64,000 bases of DNA, taken from assembly GCF_001028705.1 (NCBI RefSeq), contig NZ_CP011770.1, forward strand, positions 3,165,501 to 3,229,500. The letters are read 5' to 3'. The notes beneath the pieces were generated by a model. That model was not told where the DNA came from, made no database searches, and was given only the letters and a program-made list of their open reading frames with translations. Position numbers and translations under genes: made by a program. Source of the DNA: Croceicoccus naphthovorans (GTDB taxonomy: Bacteria; Pseudomonadota; Alphaproteobacteria; Sphingomonadales; Sphingomonadaceae). Shown one piece after another: positions 35,771-44,060 of the stretch (its first letter is position 1; each line of letters starts with the position of its first letter).

Positions 35771-36538
35771 CTATCGCTCCCAACGTGTCTCGGTAGCAAG
35801 ATACTCCCATATAACGGTTTTCACCGTTACGGCTTCAGACCAGTCTATAGAATAGCGGTAGCGACCGGGTTCAACTGTAATCCAGCCGCCGACCATGGCT
35901 TCCCGGTCGAGCAGTTGGACGGTCATGCGACTGCCGACTTCTGGCCAAACAGCAAATTCTGCGGCGGTACCAACAGTCTCGAATGCGTCGCGCTGTCCGG
36001 CACTCAGTTGCGCCAGCGGCACGAATGCGACGTGATCAGGTGCTTCCAGCAGCGGCTCGCCGATCTCGTGATAGGCGTGGCCCCGAGCGTTCTTGACAAT
36101 CACGCGCCGTACTTTGTCGGGGTCGGGATAGAGGGTGAACGGCTGCAGGTTTTCGAACAGAAAAAGCTGTCCGTCCGGCCCTCTCTTGAGGGATCGGACT
36201 ACGTGCCGGTTACTCCGTAGAATGGTTGCCGCTTCGGGATTCTTTGTCGGATCGGGATAGAGGCTGCCAGCCATGACCGCGTGAAGCACGCAGAGAAGGT
36301 AGTTCTCGTCGGGTGAGAAGCTGGAATTGCAGCCCCGACAAACCATAACCTGTGGCAGATAATCGATTTCGTTGCCCGCGCCGCTGTCATAGGCAGCGCC
36401 CCTTTCTCGAAGCGTCTTCGTCAGGAGCGACTTAGTCGGAACATGGTCGCGATTGCTCGCGACGTCGGCAATCACAGTACCACAGTGGATGCACCAGACC
36501 TTCAGCCGATCATCAGAGAAATCCTCAATTTCTCGCAC
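35771..36538 (-). CDS. HNH-like zinc protein, probable nuclease
   Basis: A 255-residue protein. The N-terminal part has two CxxC pairs around a His: VWCIHCGTVIADVASNRDHV, PTKSLL, then VMVCRGCNSSFSPDENYLLC. The DHVPTKSLL...CRGCNSSFS-DE pattern is that of divergent HNH nucleases. The rest is mixed alpha/beta, with no known domain. It lies 40 bp upstream of the HNH gene and 111 bp downstream of the DUF4420 nuclease, all on the same strand. Nuclease activity is likely but the catalytic set is not certain. Confidence 0.7.
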   Translation of the reverse strand: MREIEDFSDDRLKVWCIHCGTVIADVASNRDHVPTKSLLTKTLRERGAAYDSGAGNEIDYLPQVMVCRGCNSSFSPDENYLLCVLHAVMAGSLYPDPTKNPEAATILRSNRHVVRSLKRGPDGQLFLFENLQPFTLYPDPDKVRRVIVKNARGHAYHEIGEPLLEAPDHVAFVPLAQLSAGQRDAFETVGTAAEFAVWPEVGSRMTVQLLDREAMVGGWITVEPGRYRYSIDWSEAVTVKTVIWEYLATETRWER

Positions 36539-36649
36539 CCACCATATCCTTCGCGACTGTCGCCATTAGTTGTCATCGTAACGTTTGACCGTGACAGATC
36601 GACCCTGAAACAGGCTGCAACGCGCTCTCAGCTTCGCCAAGCTGGTGTA

Positions 36650-37624
36650 TCATTCATTGACAGCCCGCCGCGTCAATTGAGCGAGAGAATTACAGTTTTG
36701 ACGGTCCACACACTGCAATTGGTCTAGGCACACGTCGAACTTGACGTTAGAAATTGGCGATGCTGTATCCACGATCGGAACCGGAATATTTCCTGCCGCG
36801 AAGTAAGCGACGCCGGTCTCGACTGAGAGGAGTTGTAGCCTCAAGCCACTTTTGTAGATGTCCTCTCCGCCTTTCAACAAGCAAAGGGCGAGAAAAGATC
36901 GTCTGAGTTCGGCATCCGTAATCACTTCCAGAATACGATCCATCAACTCTGAAACGGTTGTGCCGCCATGCGCCTGTATCGCCTGAACGGACGCCACATA
37001 AACTGGGAGTTCCCCATGAGGACGCAACTGATCGAGTGCGAACCTATGCACCCGCGACGGCTTAAGCGTCGTTTTGACTTCCAGAGCGAAGTCATCGCAC
37101 ACGAAATCATATTTCGCATTTCGATCCAGACACCAGCGCTCGGCTGCCGCCGCAGGCGCAGCAGCTCGTGAAATAATCAGCAACTCGCCCCATAGTCCAA
37201 GAAGGTCTTTTGCTGAGTGTTCGAGTTGGCTGAACAGGTTCGCCAGTTCGAGAATGCGCTCACTGATTTCACGGTTCGTAAGCGGGGTCAGTGCGTCGCC
37301 GCAGAAGGTTTCCTCCAGCAGCCGAAGAAAAACCCGAACGAGGTCGGGATCATTTTCCTCCAATCGGACAATGCTAAACGTCCCGTTCGCATGACCACCA
37401 CCGTCAACGCCAATCTCACATTCACGCGCAAATTGCACGCCGATGAACCGCAATGCGATATCGTTTCGCGTATCGGACGGCAGGCAAGAAAATAACAATG
37501 ACGGGAATGATCGCTCATCGACCGCGAGCCAGACACCTGACTTCCTCTGCAATTCTTCGCCATAGAGGCTGGCACAGCCTGACGGAAATTTTCGGATGAG
37601 TGCGGTGTAGGTCTCGAACAGCAT
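36650..37624 (-). CDS. PD-(D/E)XK motif protein (DUF4420)
   Basis: A 324-residue member of the DUF4420 family, predicted restriction endonuclease subunits linked to Z1 and GHKL ATPase genes. The nuclease core is near residues 145-190: LLGLWGELLIISRAAAP (early Glu), KYDFVCDDFALEVKTTLKPS with Asp and the E-V-K triad at about 182-184. The N-terminal part (PSLLFSCLPSDTRNDIALRF) is the family's beta domain. It follows the Z1 gene by 3 bp, so the two are coupled. Confidence 0.88.
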   Translation of the reverse strand: MLFETYTALIRKFPSGCASLYGEELQRKSGVWLAVDERSFPSLLFSCLPSDTRNDIALRFIGVQFARECEIGVDGGGHANGTFSIVRLEENDPDLVRVFLRLLEETFCGDALTPLTNREISERILELANLFSQLEHSAKDLLGLWGELLIISRAAAPAAAAERWCLDRNAKYDFVCDDFALEVKTTLKPSRVHRFALDQLRPHGELPVYVASVQAIQAHGGTTVSELMDRILEVITDAELRRSFLALCLLKGGEDIYKSGLRLQLLSVETGVAYFAAGNIPVPIVDTASPISNVKFDVCLDQLQCVDRQNCNSLAQLTRRAVNE

Positions 37625-37627
37625 CGA

Positions 37628-39820
37628 CTACCGCTCGATCCAAACCCGCTCGATCAGCTTATCAGGGAAATGCACAGCGAACACCGGTACATCGCGCAGC
37701 GTCCGCTTCCCGTCACTTGTTTGCAAATTGTAGCGGTGAAGCTGGAACGTCACGTCGCGCTGTGAAATAAGCGCCCGCGCACCGGGATAATTTGTGCGAG
37801 CGTTCGAACCCTGAAAGAGATTTTTGATTTTTGCAGGCTGCTCATCATTTAGCGAACGAATAGCATCGGCGCCTGACCACGGCCCCGAGAACGCATAAAA
37901 ACTACAGGTTGTCTCGGGTTCTTCAGCAACCAGCCGATCCAGCATGAGCATCAACGAGGAATGCTCCATATTGTCGTCAGGCCATTTGTATCGCAGCCGC
38001 CCGAAGTAAGGCAGGAAATCAGCCAAACGGATGGAATCGCTAAATGCAGGCACCGCCTGCTTTTCGTTCCAGCCCGGTTCGGCGTATTCGTAGAGATCAA
38101 GGTCGCGAAGGATCGCGTTCGCCGTTTCTCGATTTTCCGCTAAAATTTCACTGTCTTCGTGGGGGTGGGCTGGCGCAATCCAGCCGCCCTTACCCCTGGA
38201 TTGATACATCTCCAACAGGACGACAGACGAGCGGGTTGGCTGGAGCTTCTGGTCGAGGAAATAGGTTCGTCGCCAATCCTTGAGCGTCTTGCCTTCTTCG
38301 AGGTGCCGCCTGATCGATGAGCGGATCGACTCCTCGTGTCTGACGTAATCGGTGAAGGCATCGATATTTTCGGTCGTGAGATAAATGCGGCACAACCCCA
38401 GATAACCGCGCTTGTATCCGAAAAATCGCGCACGTTGCTGGATATTATCTGCGTTACCCACACCCGTTGAGCGCGGCATGTAGCTCACTGTCAGGCCTTC
38501 CACGGTAAAGCCGCGATCAAGGCCAATGCCACCAATTAGAATCCAGCTATATTCACCTTTCCAATCAATGCTCGGGATGCGCGATTTTTCTCGAGTATTC
38601 AGCTCCTGAATTGCCGTGGATTCGATTGCCTCCAAGAGACATTCTGTGATCTCGTCGAACGTAAATTCGCAGGAATAGGTCTTCATTAGACCGAGTGTGC
38701 TTTCCTGAAATTCTTGCAGCAACTCCTCGCGGCGTGGATGCCCCGCATCATCGAGAATCGTGCGCCAGTCCTCTTTCGTCTGCTTGACCCACCGCATGAA
38801 CATGAGGTGGTCACTTTTCGGAACAGCCGGATGGATCATCATGGAGCGGTTTTTGCCCTTCCGATCCTGCCCTTCGAGCAAACCAATCGCGACTCCGACA
38901 AAAAACTCCCGCATTGCCGAGAGTAAGCTTTTCGGAGGTTTTACCGGCGGATTGAGCGGATCAGGAACTTCGGAGGCGAGGATCGTCTCAATGTATTTTT
39001 CCTGTCCCGCAGGACTGAAGAAATCCTGCCCACCGACATATTGTTCGCCGGGGGTGAGCACCATGCCGAAATCCGGGGAAAGCGTGTCAATGCGGCTGAT
39101 GAGCAACGGAGCCTGCGGCGTTGCCGTGTAAAGGACATAGCTGTGCTCGGGAAAGCGATCGCGCAGCGCGAGAATTCGCGCATATGTCGTGCTTTGTTCG
39201 TTCTTTTTCGCTTTCGTATTGATGCCCGCCTGATCGCCTTCGTCATCAACGATCAGTGTCGGAACGCCCTTGAGGTCCAGCTTGGACATGAGCTTTGCCA
39301 AATTATCGAGGTGCTGGTGCTGCTTCATGCACACGATCAACACGGTGCGGGCGCGTGGGTTGCCGCGCTGCCACTTGGTCAATTCGCTTTGAACGCGTTC
39401 CAATTCGCCGGTCTGAAATCCCTTTTGCTGGGTTGAAAAAAGCTTCCACTGGCGGTTGGTGTCGATCTCCAGATCGCTTCGAATGCGATCATACGACTGT
39501 TCGACCAGATTATTCGTGGTGCCCGCCAGTAAAATCACCAGACGGAACTTATTGTCCCGTGCGAGCGCGGTCAGCCCTGTGAACGAGAGAGTCTTGCCGC
39601 TCTGCACGTAACCAATGACAAGGCCGGTATTGGTATTTTCCTGCTCCGCCGGGTCGATGCAGTCGGAAAGAATTTTGGTCGTTTCCCGCCGAAGCAATTC
39701 CTTCTCGTCCTGCGAGAGTGCATCGTTCGCGTTGAGCAGGCTGGTGAAGGCTTCCCCTTGCACGGGATTCCAGCCCTCTGATTGATTTGGAGGCGCGATC
39801 TTGATTGTACCGCTAGTCAT
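37628..39820 (-). CDS. Z1 domain superfamily II helicase-like protein
   Basis: A 730-residue ATPase of the Z1 group. The Walker A motif GYVQSGKTLSF is at residues 70-80. GVPTLIVDDEGDQAGINTK is the Walker B (DDEGD), YVLYTATPQAPLLI the motif III region, and LIGGIGLDRGFTVEGLTVSY with ADNIQQRARFFGYKRGY the motif V/VI region. Z1 proteins are restriction-linked translocases or remodelers that partner GHKL ATPases. Its start overlaps the ATPase stop by eight bases. Base composition is visibly lower in GC than the backbone. Confidence 0.92.
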   Translation of the reverse strand: MTSGTIKIAPPNQSEGWNPVQGEAFTSLLNANDALSQDEKELLRRETTKILSDCIDPAEQENTNTGLVIGYVQSGKTLSFTGLTALARDNKFRLVILLAGTTNNLVEQSYDRIRSDLEIDTNRQWKLFSTQQKGFQTGELERVQSELTKWQRGNPRARTVLIVCMKQHQHLDNLAKLMSKLDLKGVPTLIVDDEGDQAGINTKAKKNEQSTTYARILALRDRFPEHSYVLYTATPQAPLLISRIDTLSPDFGMVLTPGEQYVGGQDFFSPAGQEKYIETILASEVPDPLNPPVKPPKSLLSAMREFFVGVAIGLLEGQDRKGKNRSMMIHPAVPKSDHLMFMRWVKQTKEDWRTILDDAGHPRREELLQEFQESTLGLMKTYSCEFTFDEITECLLEAIESTAIQELNTREKSRIPSIDWKGEYSWILIGGIGLDRGFTVEGLTVSYMPRSTGVGNADNIQQRARFFGYKRGYLGLCRIYLTTENIDAFTDYVRHEESIRSSIRRHLEEGKTLKDWRRTYFLDQKLQPTRSSVVLLEMYQSRGKGGWIAPAHPHEDSEILAENRETANAILRDLDLYEYAEPGWNEKQAVPAFSDSIRLADFLPYFGRLRYKWPDDNMEHSSLMLMLDRLVAEEPETTCSFYAFSGPWSGADAIRSLNDEQPAKIKNLFQGSNARTNYPGARALISQRDVTFQLHRYNLQTSDGKRTLRDVPVFAVHFPDKLIERVWIER

Positions 39821-41390
39821 CGATCACCCGCTTCGAAAAATGCGTCTTGAGGATTTCATTGGTGAATCGGCGCACGGCTGAGGGGTGATGATCGCCCAAC
39901 TCAGAAGCTGCCACTTCCGCCAGAGCCATCGCCGCTGCCACTTTCAAGATAGCTGAAAAACCCTCGGAATCGAGAGTTTGAAACTGCGCCATGAAGGGGT
40001 GTAACATCGCGACCCGGACAAGAATTTCGCGTGGTTCGGGATCAGTGATCGACGGACGATTTCGGATCGTCAGCCAGTCGGCAGGGTCGCCCACGTAGGA
40101 GAGTTCGATCTTTACGATCCAAGGTTCGCTGCGAAACTGAAGACGCAGTTCTGCCTCTTCACGATCCGCCTCGCTGATATCCTGTGGTTCCGCGTCATTG
40201 GCAACCACCGCCGTAGGCGCGGTGTCCGCAATGACACCCAATTCTAATCCAATGTCATTTGCAGGGGGTGTCGCTTGACGGAAACCGTCCGCGGTATTCT
40301 GCAATGCTTGAGCTGCATCCTTCCGCGCAGCTTTTGCCCCCGACCGAGTGCGATACTCACGGGCTTGCTGGATCAGCGGAAGCTCCTCGTCCGAAAGAAC
40401 CTTGCGAAGCTTCCGAAGGAATTCATCTTCGCTTTCTTCCCATTTCACGCCGTCCTTCGTGTGACTGACATGAAACCCCCTCAGGTGAATTTCCCCAAAT
40501 ATACGCTGGTAAGGGTATGTATTGGAACGCCCGAAGATGTCTTCGGGGCGATATGTTTCATCGGCGCTGCCCATGATAAGTCGTTTGCGTCGAAAAAGTG
40601 CGAGGCCTGCTAGCCGTGTGCTGGCGACCTCACGAATAGCGACGAAACCTGTGGCTGACTTTCCGTCGCCCAAGTCAATATCGATTTCTTTTTTCCACTC
40701 GACGAGAGGACCATCGGGATCGCGATAATTCGCCGCAATGAGAATGGCTGGCTCTTCGTATGTGAGTTGGATGCCATCCACACAAAGTTCCAATGACCCG
40801 TCTCGAATATAGCCCCGATAGATGCTGGCTAGATGCTCCTTGATCTTCGCAATCGTCTTTCCGTGAGGAAATTTGCGGATGTTCTCCAGCCGAATCTCGG
40901 TATAGTGCCGGTCTTCTGCAACATCGATGGAAACCACATTGAGTTCCTCAATGCTGTCCATCACGATTTTATCGATATTGAAAAAGACCGTACGTTCCGT
41001 ACGCTCCCCAAGAGCACTTGAGCGCACACTCCAATTAGGCGCAAACCAGCAGGCGGCACTTTTCATCCCCATGCCAAATTCGGAAAGGCCGGAGGCATCG
41101 GGGGGAATTTCCGCAGGCCGAAAAGCCCGCTGGTAGTCGGACGATGCGATTCCGGCAGCGTTATCCCGAACGGTAATTTTGCTTTCGGCTGGATCGAAGT
41201 CGATATCGACTTTCAGGCGATAATCATTGCCCGCGACAGCGCGCAGTTCTTTCTTGTGGTCGATACTGCTCTGAATGGCATTGTCCACGAACTCGGCTAG
41301 CGCGAACCATGCCTTGTAGTTCAGGTGCGGGAGCACCGAGAGAACGTTAACGCCAGGGCGAATATTGACTGAACTGACCTGCGCCATCAT
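39813..41390 (-). CDS. GHKL ATPase, MORC-like (paraMORC)
   Basis: A 525-residue ATP-binding protein. The GHKL motifs are all present: N box FALAEFVDNAIQSS (Glu33, Asn37), G1 box KITVRDNAAGI (Asp76), and G2 box GLSEFGMGMKSAACWF. An S5-like middle domain follows (FPHGKTIAKIKEHLASIYRG). In the MORC-type restriction systems described from genome context, such ATPases are thought to change DNA structure together with a helicase and a nuclease. It overlaps the methyltransferase gene by four bases (ATGA). Confidence 0.9.
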   Translation of the reverse strand: MMAQVSSVNIRPGVNVLSVLPHLNYKAWFALAEFVDNAIQSSIDHKKELRAVAGNDYRLKVDIDFDPAESKITVRDNAAGIASSDYQRAFRPAEIPPDASGLSEFGMGMKSAACWFAPNWSVRSSALGERTERTVFFNIDKIVMDSIEELNVVSIDVAEDRHYTEIRLENIRKFPHGKTIAKIKEHLASIYRGYIRDGSLELCVDGIQLTYEEPAILIAANYRDPDGPLVEWKKEIDIDLGDGKSATGFVAIREVASTRLAGLALFRRKRLIMGSADETYRPEDIFGRSNTYPYQRIFGEIHLRGFHVSHTKDGVKWEESEDEFLRKLRKVLSDEELPLIQQAREYRTRSGAKAARKDAAQALQNTADGFRQATPPANDIGLELGVIADTAPTAVVANDAEPQDISEADREEAELRLQFRSEPWIVKIELSYVGDPADWLTIRNRPSITDPEPREILVRVAMLHPFMAQFQTLDSEGFSAILKVAAAMALAEVAASELGDHHPSAVRRFTNEILKTHFSKRVIDD

Positions 41391-42700
41391 TCCGCCGCAT
41401 CTAGAAGTGGCTCGGTTTCCATCTCTTCATCGCGACCAACCAGCGCGTCGAAAATCGCAGTAACGACATCGACATTCACGGCGTTTCCGAACGCCTTATA
41501 TGCGCCGCCCTTGGTGTCAGGCAGATTGGGAAGGTTCCCCATGCTTTGCAGTCTGCTGCACTCCCTCGGGGTCATATAGCGCTTTTCCCAAGCGATGATC
41601 GGCACTTGGCTGGTCGTCATCGCGATCAGTGAGGGAGCAGTGTCGCGCTTTTTGACGCGGATGCCACTGGCGCGAAACTGGACGATATGTTTCCAGATAT
41701 CCCGCTCGCTGCCCTTGCAGTTCCACTCAAGTTTTTGGAAACTTGGTGCAAAGCCTTTGATCTTGCCGATCCACGGGTCAATCAAATCCTGATGCTCTTT
41801 GTAGAATTTTCGATTCTTCTGGATGAAATCGATCTTCCAGTCGGGAAACTCGCCGAGTGACGTTTGCGCGTAAGGAGGCAATGCTGCCTTCACTTGCTCC
41901 GGCGTCAGCCCTTTCAACTCCTGCCCGAACGCGCCCTTATAGCGGTTCAGACCGGCGTAGCCGCGTTTATGCGGTGTATCGCCATAGAGCGGATATGTTG
42001 CGCCAAACTCCATCGCCCAGATCGGGAATGACGGTAGCTCCACATCAACAGGGAAGGCATCAATGAATTCCTGCCATGTCCGCAGATAAAGCAGGTGATT
42101 TTCACTAAGCGCCAAGGCGTCATTTGGCTGACTGTCCAGAACGGTCGTGATGCAAACGTCGGGAAGTTGGTCTGGTTTGGGCCATTTGAATCCCCCCAAG
42201 CCATCAAGGTCCCCAACGATGAAGGCGCGCTCCCGCTTCTGGGGAATGCCGAACATGTGAGGCGATAGGCGCTCAAATGAAATATCGTAGCCAAGTTCTT
42301 TCAAGCGGTCGCAAATTAGCGACCACGTCGTACCACCCTTGTGGCGGATCAGGTTCGGCACATTCTCGATGATAAAGAACCGAGGGCGCTTTAGCCGCAG
42401 AATTTCAACAACGTAATCAAACAGGTTTCCCCACTGCGGGCATTCCAACCCTTTCTGGTCGCCCGCCTTGGAAAACGGCTGACAGGGGAATCCGGCACAT
42501 AGAACGTCATGATCGGCGATGGAGTTCAGATCGACCTTCTTGATGTCGCCCTCGGGCCGAACGCCGAAATTCTTCTCGTAAAGGTCTGCGAGATTTACGT
42601 TCAGTTCGGACGCAAAAACACATTCAGCCCCCCGTGATGCGAGTGCCTGATGAAATCCGCCAAGACCGGCGAAAAGATCAATAAAGCGAAATTCTGGCAT
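41387..42700 (-). CDS. DNA (cytosine-5) methyltransferase
   Basis: A 437-residue m5C methylase, the modification part of the system. Motifs in order: I (RFIDLFAGLGGFHQAL), IV with the catalytic Cys73 (AGFPCQPFSKAG), VI (IIENVPNL), VIII (QKRERAFIVG), IX (RECSRLQSMG) and X (YKAFGNAVNVDVV). The target-recognition region between VIII and IX is about 180 residues, so a single specificity is expected. The recognition site cannot be read from the sequence. It is the first clearly assignable gene of the intact run. Confidence 0.95.
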   Translation of the reverse strand: MPEFRFIDLFAGLGGFHQALASRGAECVFASELNVNLADLYEKNFGVRPEGDIKKVDLNSIADHDVLCAGFPCQPFSKAGDQKGLECPQWGNLFDYVVEILRLKRPRFFIIENVPNLIRHKGGTTWSLICDRLKELGYDISFERLSPHMFGIPQKRERAFIVGDLDGLGGFKWPKPDQLPDVCITTVLDSQPNDALALSENHLLYLRTWQEFIDAFPVDVELPSFPIWAMEFGATYPLYGDTPHKRGYAGLNRYKGAFGQELKGLTPEQVKAALPPYAQTSLGEFPDWKIDFIQKNRKFYKEHQDLIDPWIGKIKGFAPSFQKLEWNCKGSERDIWKHIVQFRASGIRVKKRDTAPSLIAMTTSQVPIIAWEKRYMTPRECSRLQSMGNLPNLPDTKGGAYKAFGNAVNVDVVTAIFDALVGRDEEMETEPLLDAAE

Positions 42701-42754
42701 AGTACCGCAATAAGAAAGTCACAAAGATTAATTTTCTGAAAGGTTCATCGCAGA

Positions 42755-42928
42755 TTACGTTCCAGAAACCTTGAGTTCCCCGGTAAAGTCTTCCTCATTT
42801 CGCCCCCCGCTTCGAAATGCCCTTCGGCAAATCGCCTCAATATGCGTTATATCGTCTTCAATTGAGATTCCAAGCGCTCCGATGGAATGTTCCGAGCGAT
42901 GCCTGCCGCCTTTATCGGGAGATAGCAT
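42755..42928 (-). CDS. Small ORF upstream of the methyltransferase
   Basis: A possible 57-residue protein (ATG 42928): GISIEDDITHIEAICRRAF, RSGGRNEEDFTGELKVSG. It overlaps the last 17 bp of the IS-split gene and ends 54 bp before the methyltransferase start, in the same direction. It could be a small regulator or a chance frame. The acidic, ordered codon pattern favours a gene; the ribosome site is weak. Confidence 0.42.
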   Translation of the reverse strand: MLSPDKGGRHRSEHSIGALGISIEDDITHIEAICRRAFRSGGRNEEDFTGELKVSGT

Positions 42929-43137
42929 GGACAGCTTTCTCAACGGTTGTCGCAAGATCGATCATGGGCACTGCAGCCGCGATCAATTTGATCCGGCTGA
43001 GTGAAATCTGCTTCACATCGGGCAACGCGGAGGTTGGCACGACATAGAACTCCCACTGCGCCGGGTCGCGATGATCGGCATGATCGCCATAGACGCCGTG
43101 GTGAGCGAAGACATAAAGGTGCGCGGGACGCCCCTCC
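42912..43137 (-). pseudogene. 3' part of a PD-(D/E)XK-like gene cut by IS66
   Basis: The last 75 codons of a gene whose first part is at 46240-46531. After the 8-bp target duplication is counted once, the reading frame is continuous: WIAKEGRPAHLYVFAHHGVY, then DHRDPAQWEFYVVPTSALPD, KQISLSRIKLIAAAVPM and the stop at 42912. The DHRDP-QWEFYVV block is shared by a family of small restriction-like proteins I have seen described only as hypothetical. The fragment has no start of its own. Confidence 0.85.
43130..43137. repeat. IS66 target-site duplication, left copy
   Basis: GCCCCTCC directly left of the element; the same 8 bp follow the right end at 46240-46247. IS66 elements make 8-bp duplications. 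Confidence 0.95.
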
Positions 43138-43188
43138 GTAACCGTGGTGTGAAGGCCGCCTTGTCGAGGTAGGCGTCGGCAGCCACTG

Positions 43189-43662
43189 ATGGCTGCGATG
43201 ATGGACGATAGCGAGCAGCAGGGAGCGAGTGGTCATACGAGTGGTCATACGAGCGGTCGTATGAGTGCTCGCATAGAGGTCGTCGGGCGCGTTTCCGGGC
43301 GCCGGCGCTGGACGGTGGACCAGAAGCTGGCGATGCTGCGCGATGCGTTTGGGCCTGATGGTTCGGTGCGCTCGGCCTGCGAACGGCACGAGGTGAGCAG
43401 CGGACAGCTGTACACGTGGCGGCGATTGGCGATGTCGGGCGAGTTGACCGGCACAAGACCCTCGGTTCCAGCGCTATCCGGGGCGAGCTTTGCCGAGGTC
43501 GCCTTGGCCGAGCCGGCAGCTACGGCCGCAGTGTCATCGCCACCGGGATCTGCGCCGAACGGTCGGATCGGCATCGAGCTTCCTTCCGGAGTAAAGCTGA
43601 CCGTCGATCAGACGGTCGATGCCGATGCGCTGGCGCGGGTGCTTGGCGTGCTCGCCCGATGA
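43189..43662 (+). CDS. tnpA: IS66 TnpA-like protein
   Basis: A 157-residue accessory transposition protein of the IS66 Orf1 type. It has an HTH of the Tnp_8/IS3-like class: RRRWTVDQKLAMLRDAFGPD, SVRSACERHEVSSGQLYTWR. The C-terminal part is Ala/Pro rich, with IGIELPSGVKLTVDQTVDAD, the usual IS66 ending. It overlaps tnpB by four bases. Its precise job is unknown, but all three proteins are needed for transposition of IS66 elements that carry them. Confidence 0.9.
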   Translation: MAAMMDDSEQQGASGHTSGHTSGRMSARIEVVGRVSGRRRWTVDQKLAMLRDAFGPDGSVRSACERHEVSSGQLYTWRRLAMSGELTGTRPSVPALSGASFAEVALAEPAATAAVSSPPGSAPNGRIGIELPSGVKLTVDQTVDADALARVLGVLAR

Positions 43663-44006
43663 TCCCGCTTCCGCCTTCGACCCGCATTTACCTCGCTTGC
43701 GGTGCGACCGACATGCGCAAGGGCTTCGACGGTCTCGCTGTTCTGGCGCAGCAGGTGCTGAAGCAAAGCCCGCATTCCGGCGCCTTGTTCGCCTTTCGCG
43801 GCAAGCGCGGCGATCTGGTCAAGCTGCTATGGTACGATGGCCAGGGACTGTGCCTGTTTTCCAAGCGCATGGATCGCGGCCGCTTTGTCTGGCCGATGAC
43901 GAAGACCGGTAGCGTAAGCCTTACCGCGGCGCAGCTTTCAATGCTGCTGGAAGGTATCGACTGGCGCCGTCCGGAGCGCACCGCGGCCCCGCTTCTGGCG
44001 GGATAA
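43659..44006 (+). CDS. tnpB: IS66 TnpB-like protein
   Basis: A 115-residue IS66 Orf2 protein, full length: RIYLACGATDMRKGFDGLAV, ALFAFRGKRGDLVKLLWYDG, LCLFSKRMDRGRFVWPM and LTAAQLSMLLEGIDWRRP. These blocks are nearly invariant in the family. The ATG overlaps the tnpA stop. Confidence 0.95.
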   Translation: MIPLPPSTRIYLACGATDMRKGFDGLAVLAQQVLKQSPHSGALFAFRGKRGDLVKLLWYDGQGLCLFSKRMDRGRFVWPMTKTGSVSLTAAQLSMLLEGIDWRRPERTAAPLLAG

Positions 44007-44060
44007 AAACGGCAGTTTCGTGCGGTTTGTCTGGCATTGAGCGTCCCGATCCGCTAGAGG

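Noticed and set aside
43013-43456. Minus-strand open frames across the left end of IS66
   Set aside because: They are chimeras of IS sequence and the tail of the interrupted gene; the true 3' fragment is in a different frame and ends at 42912.
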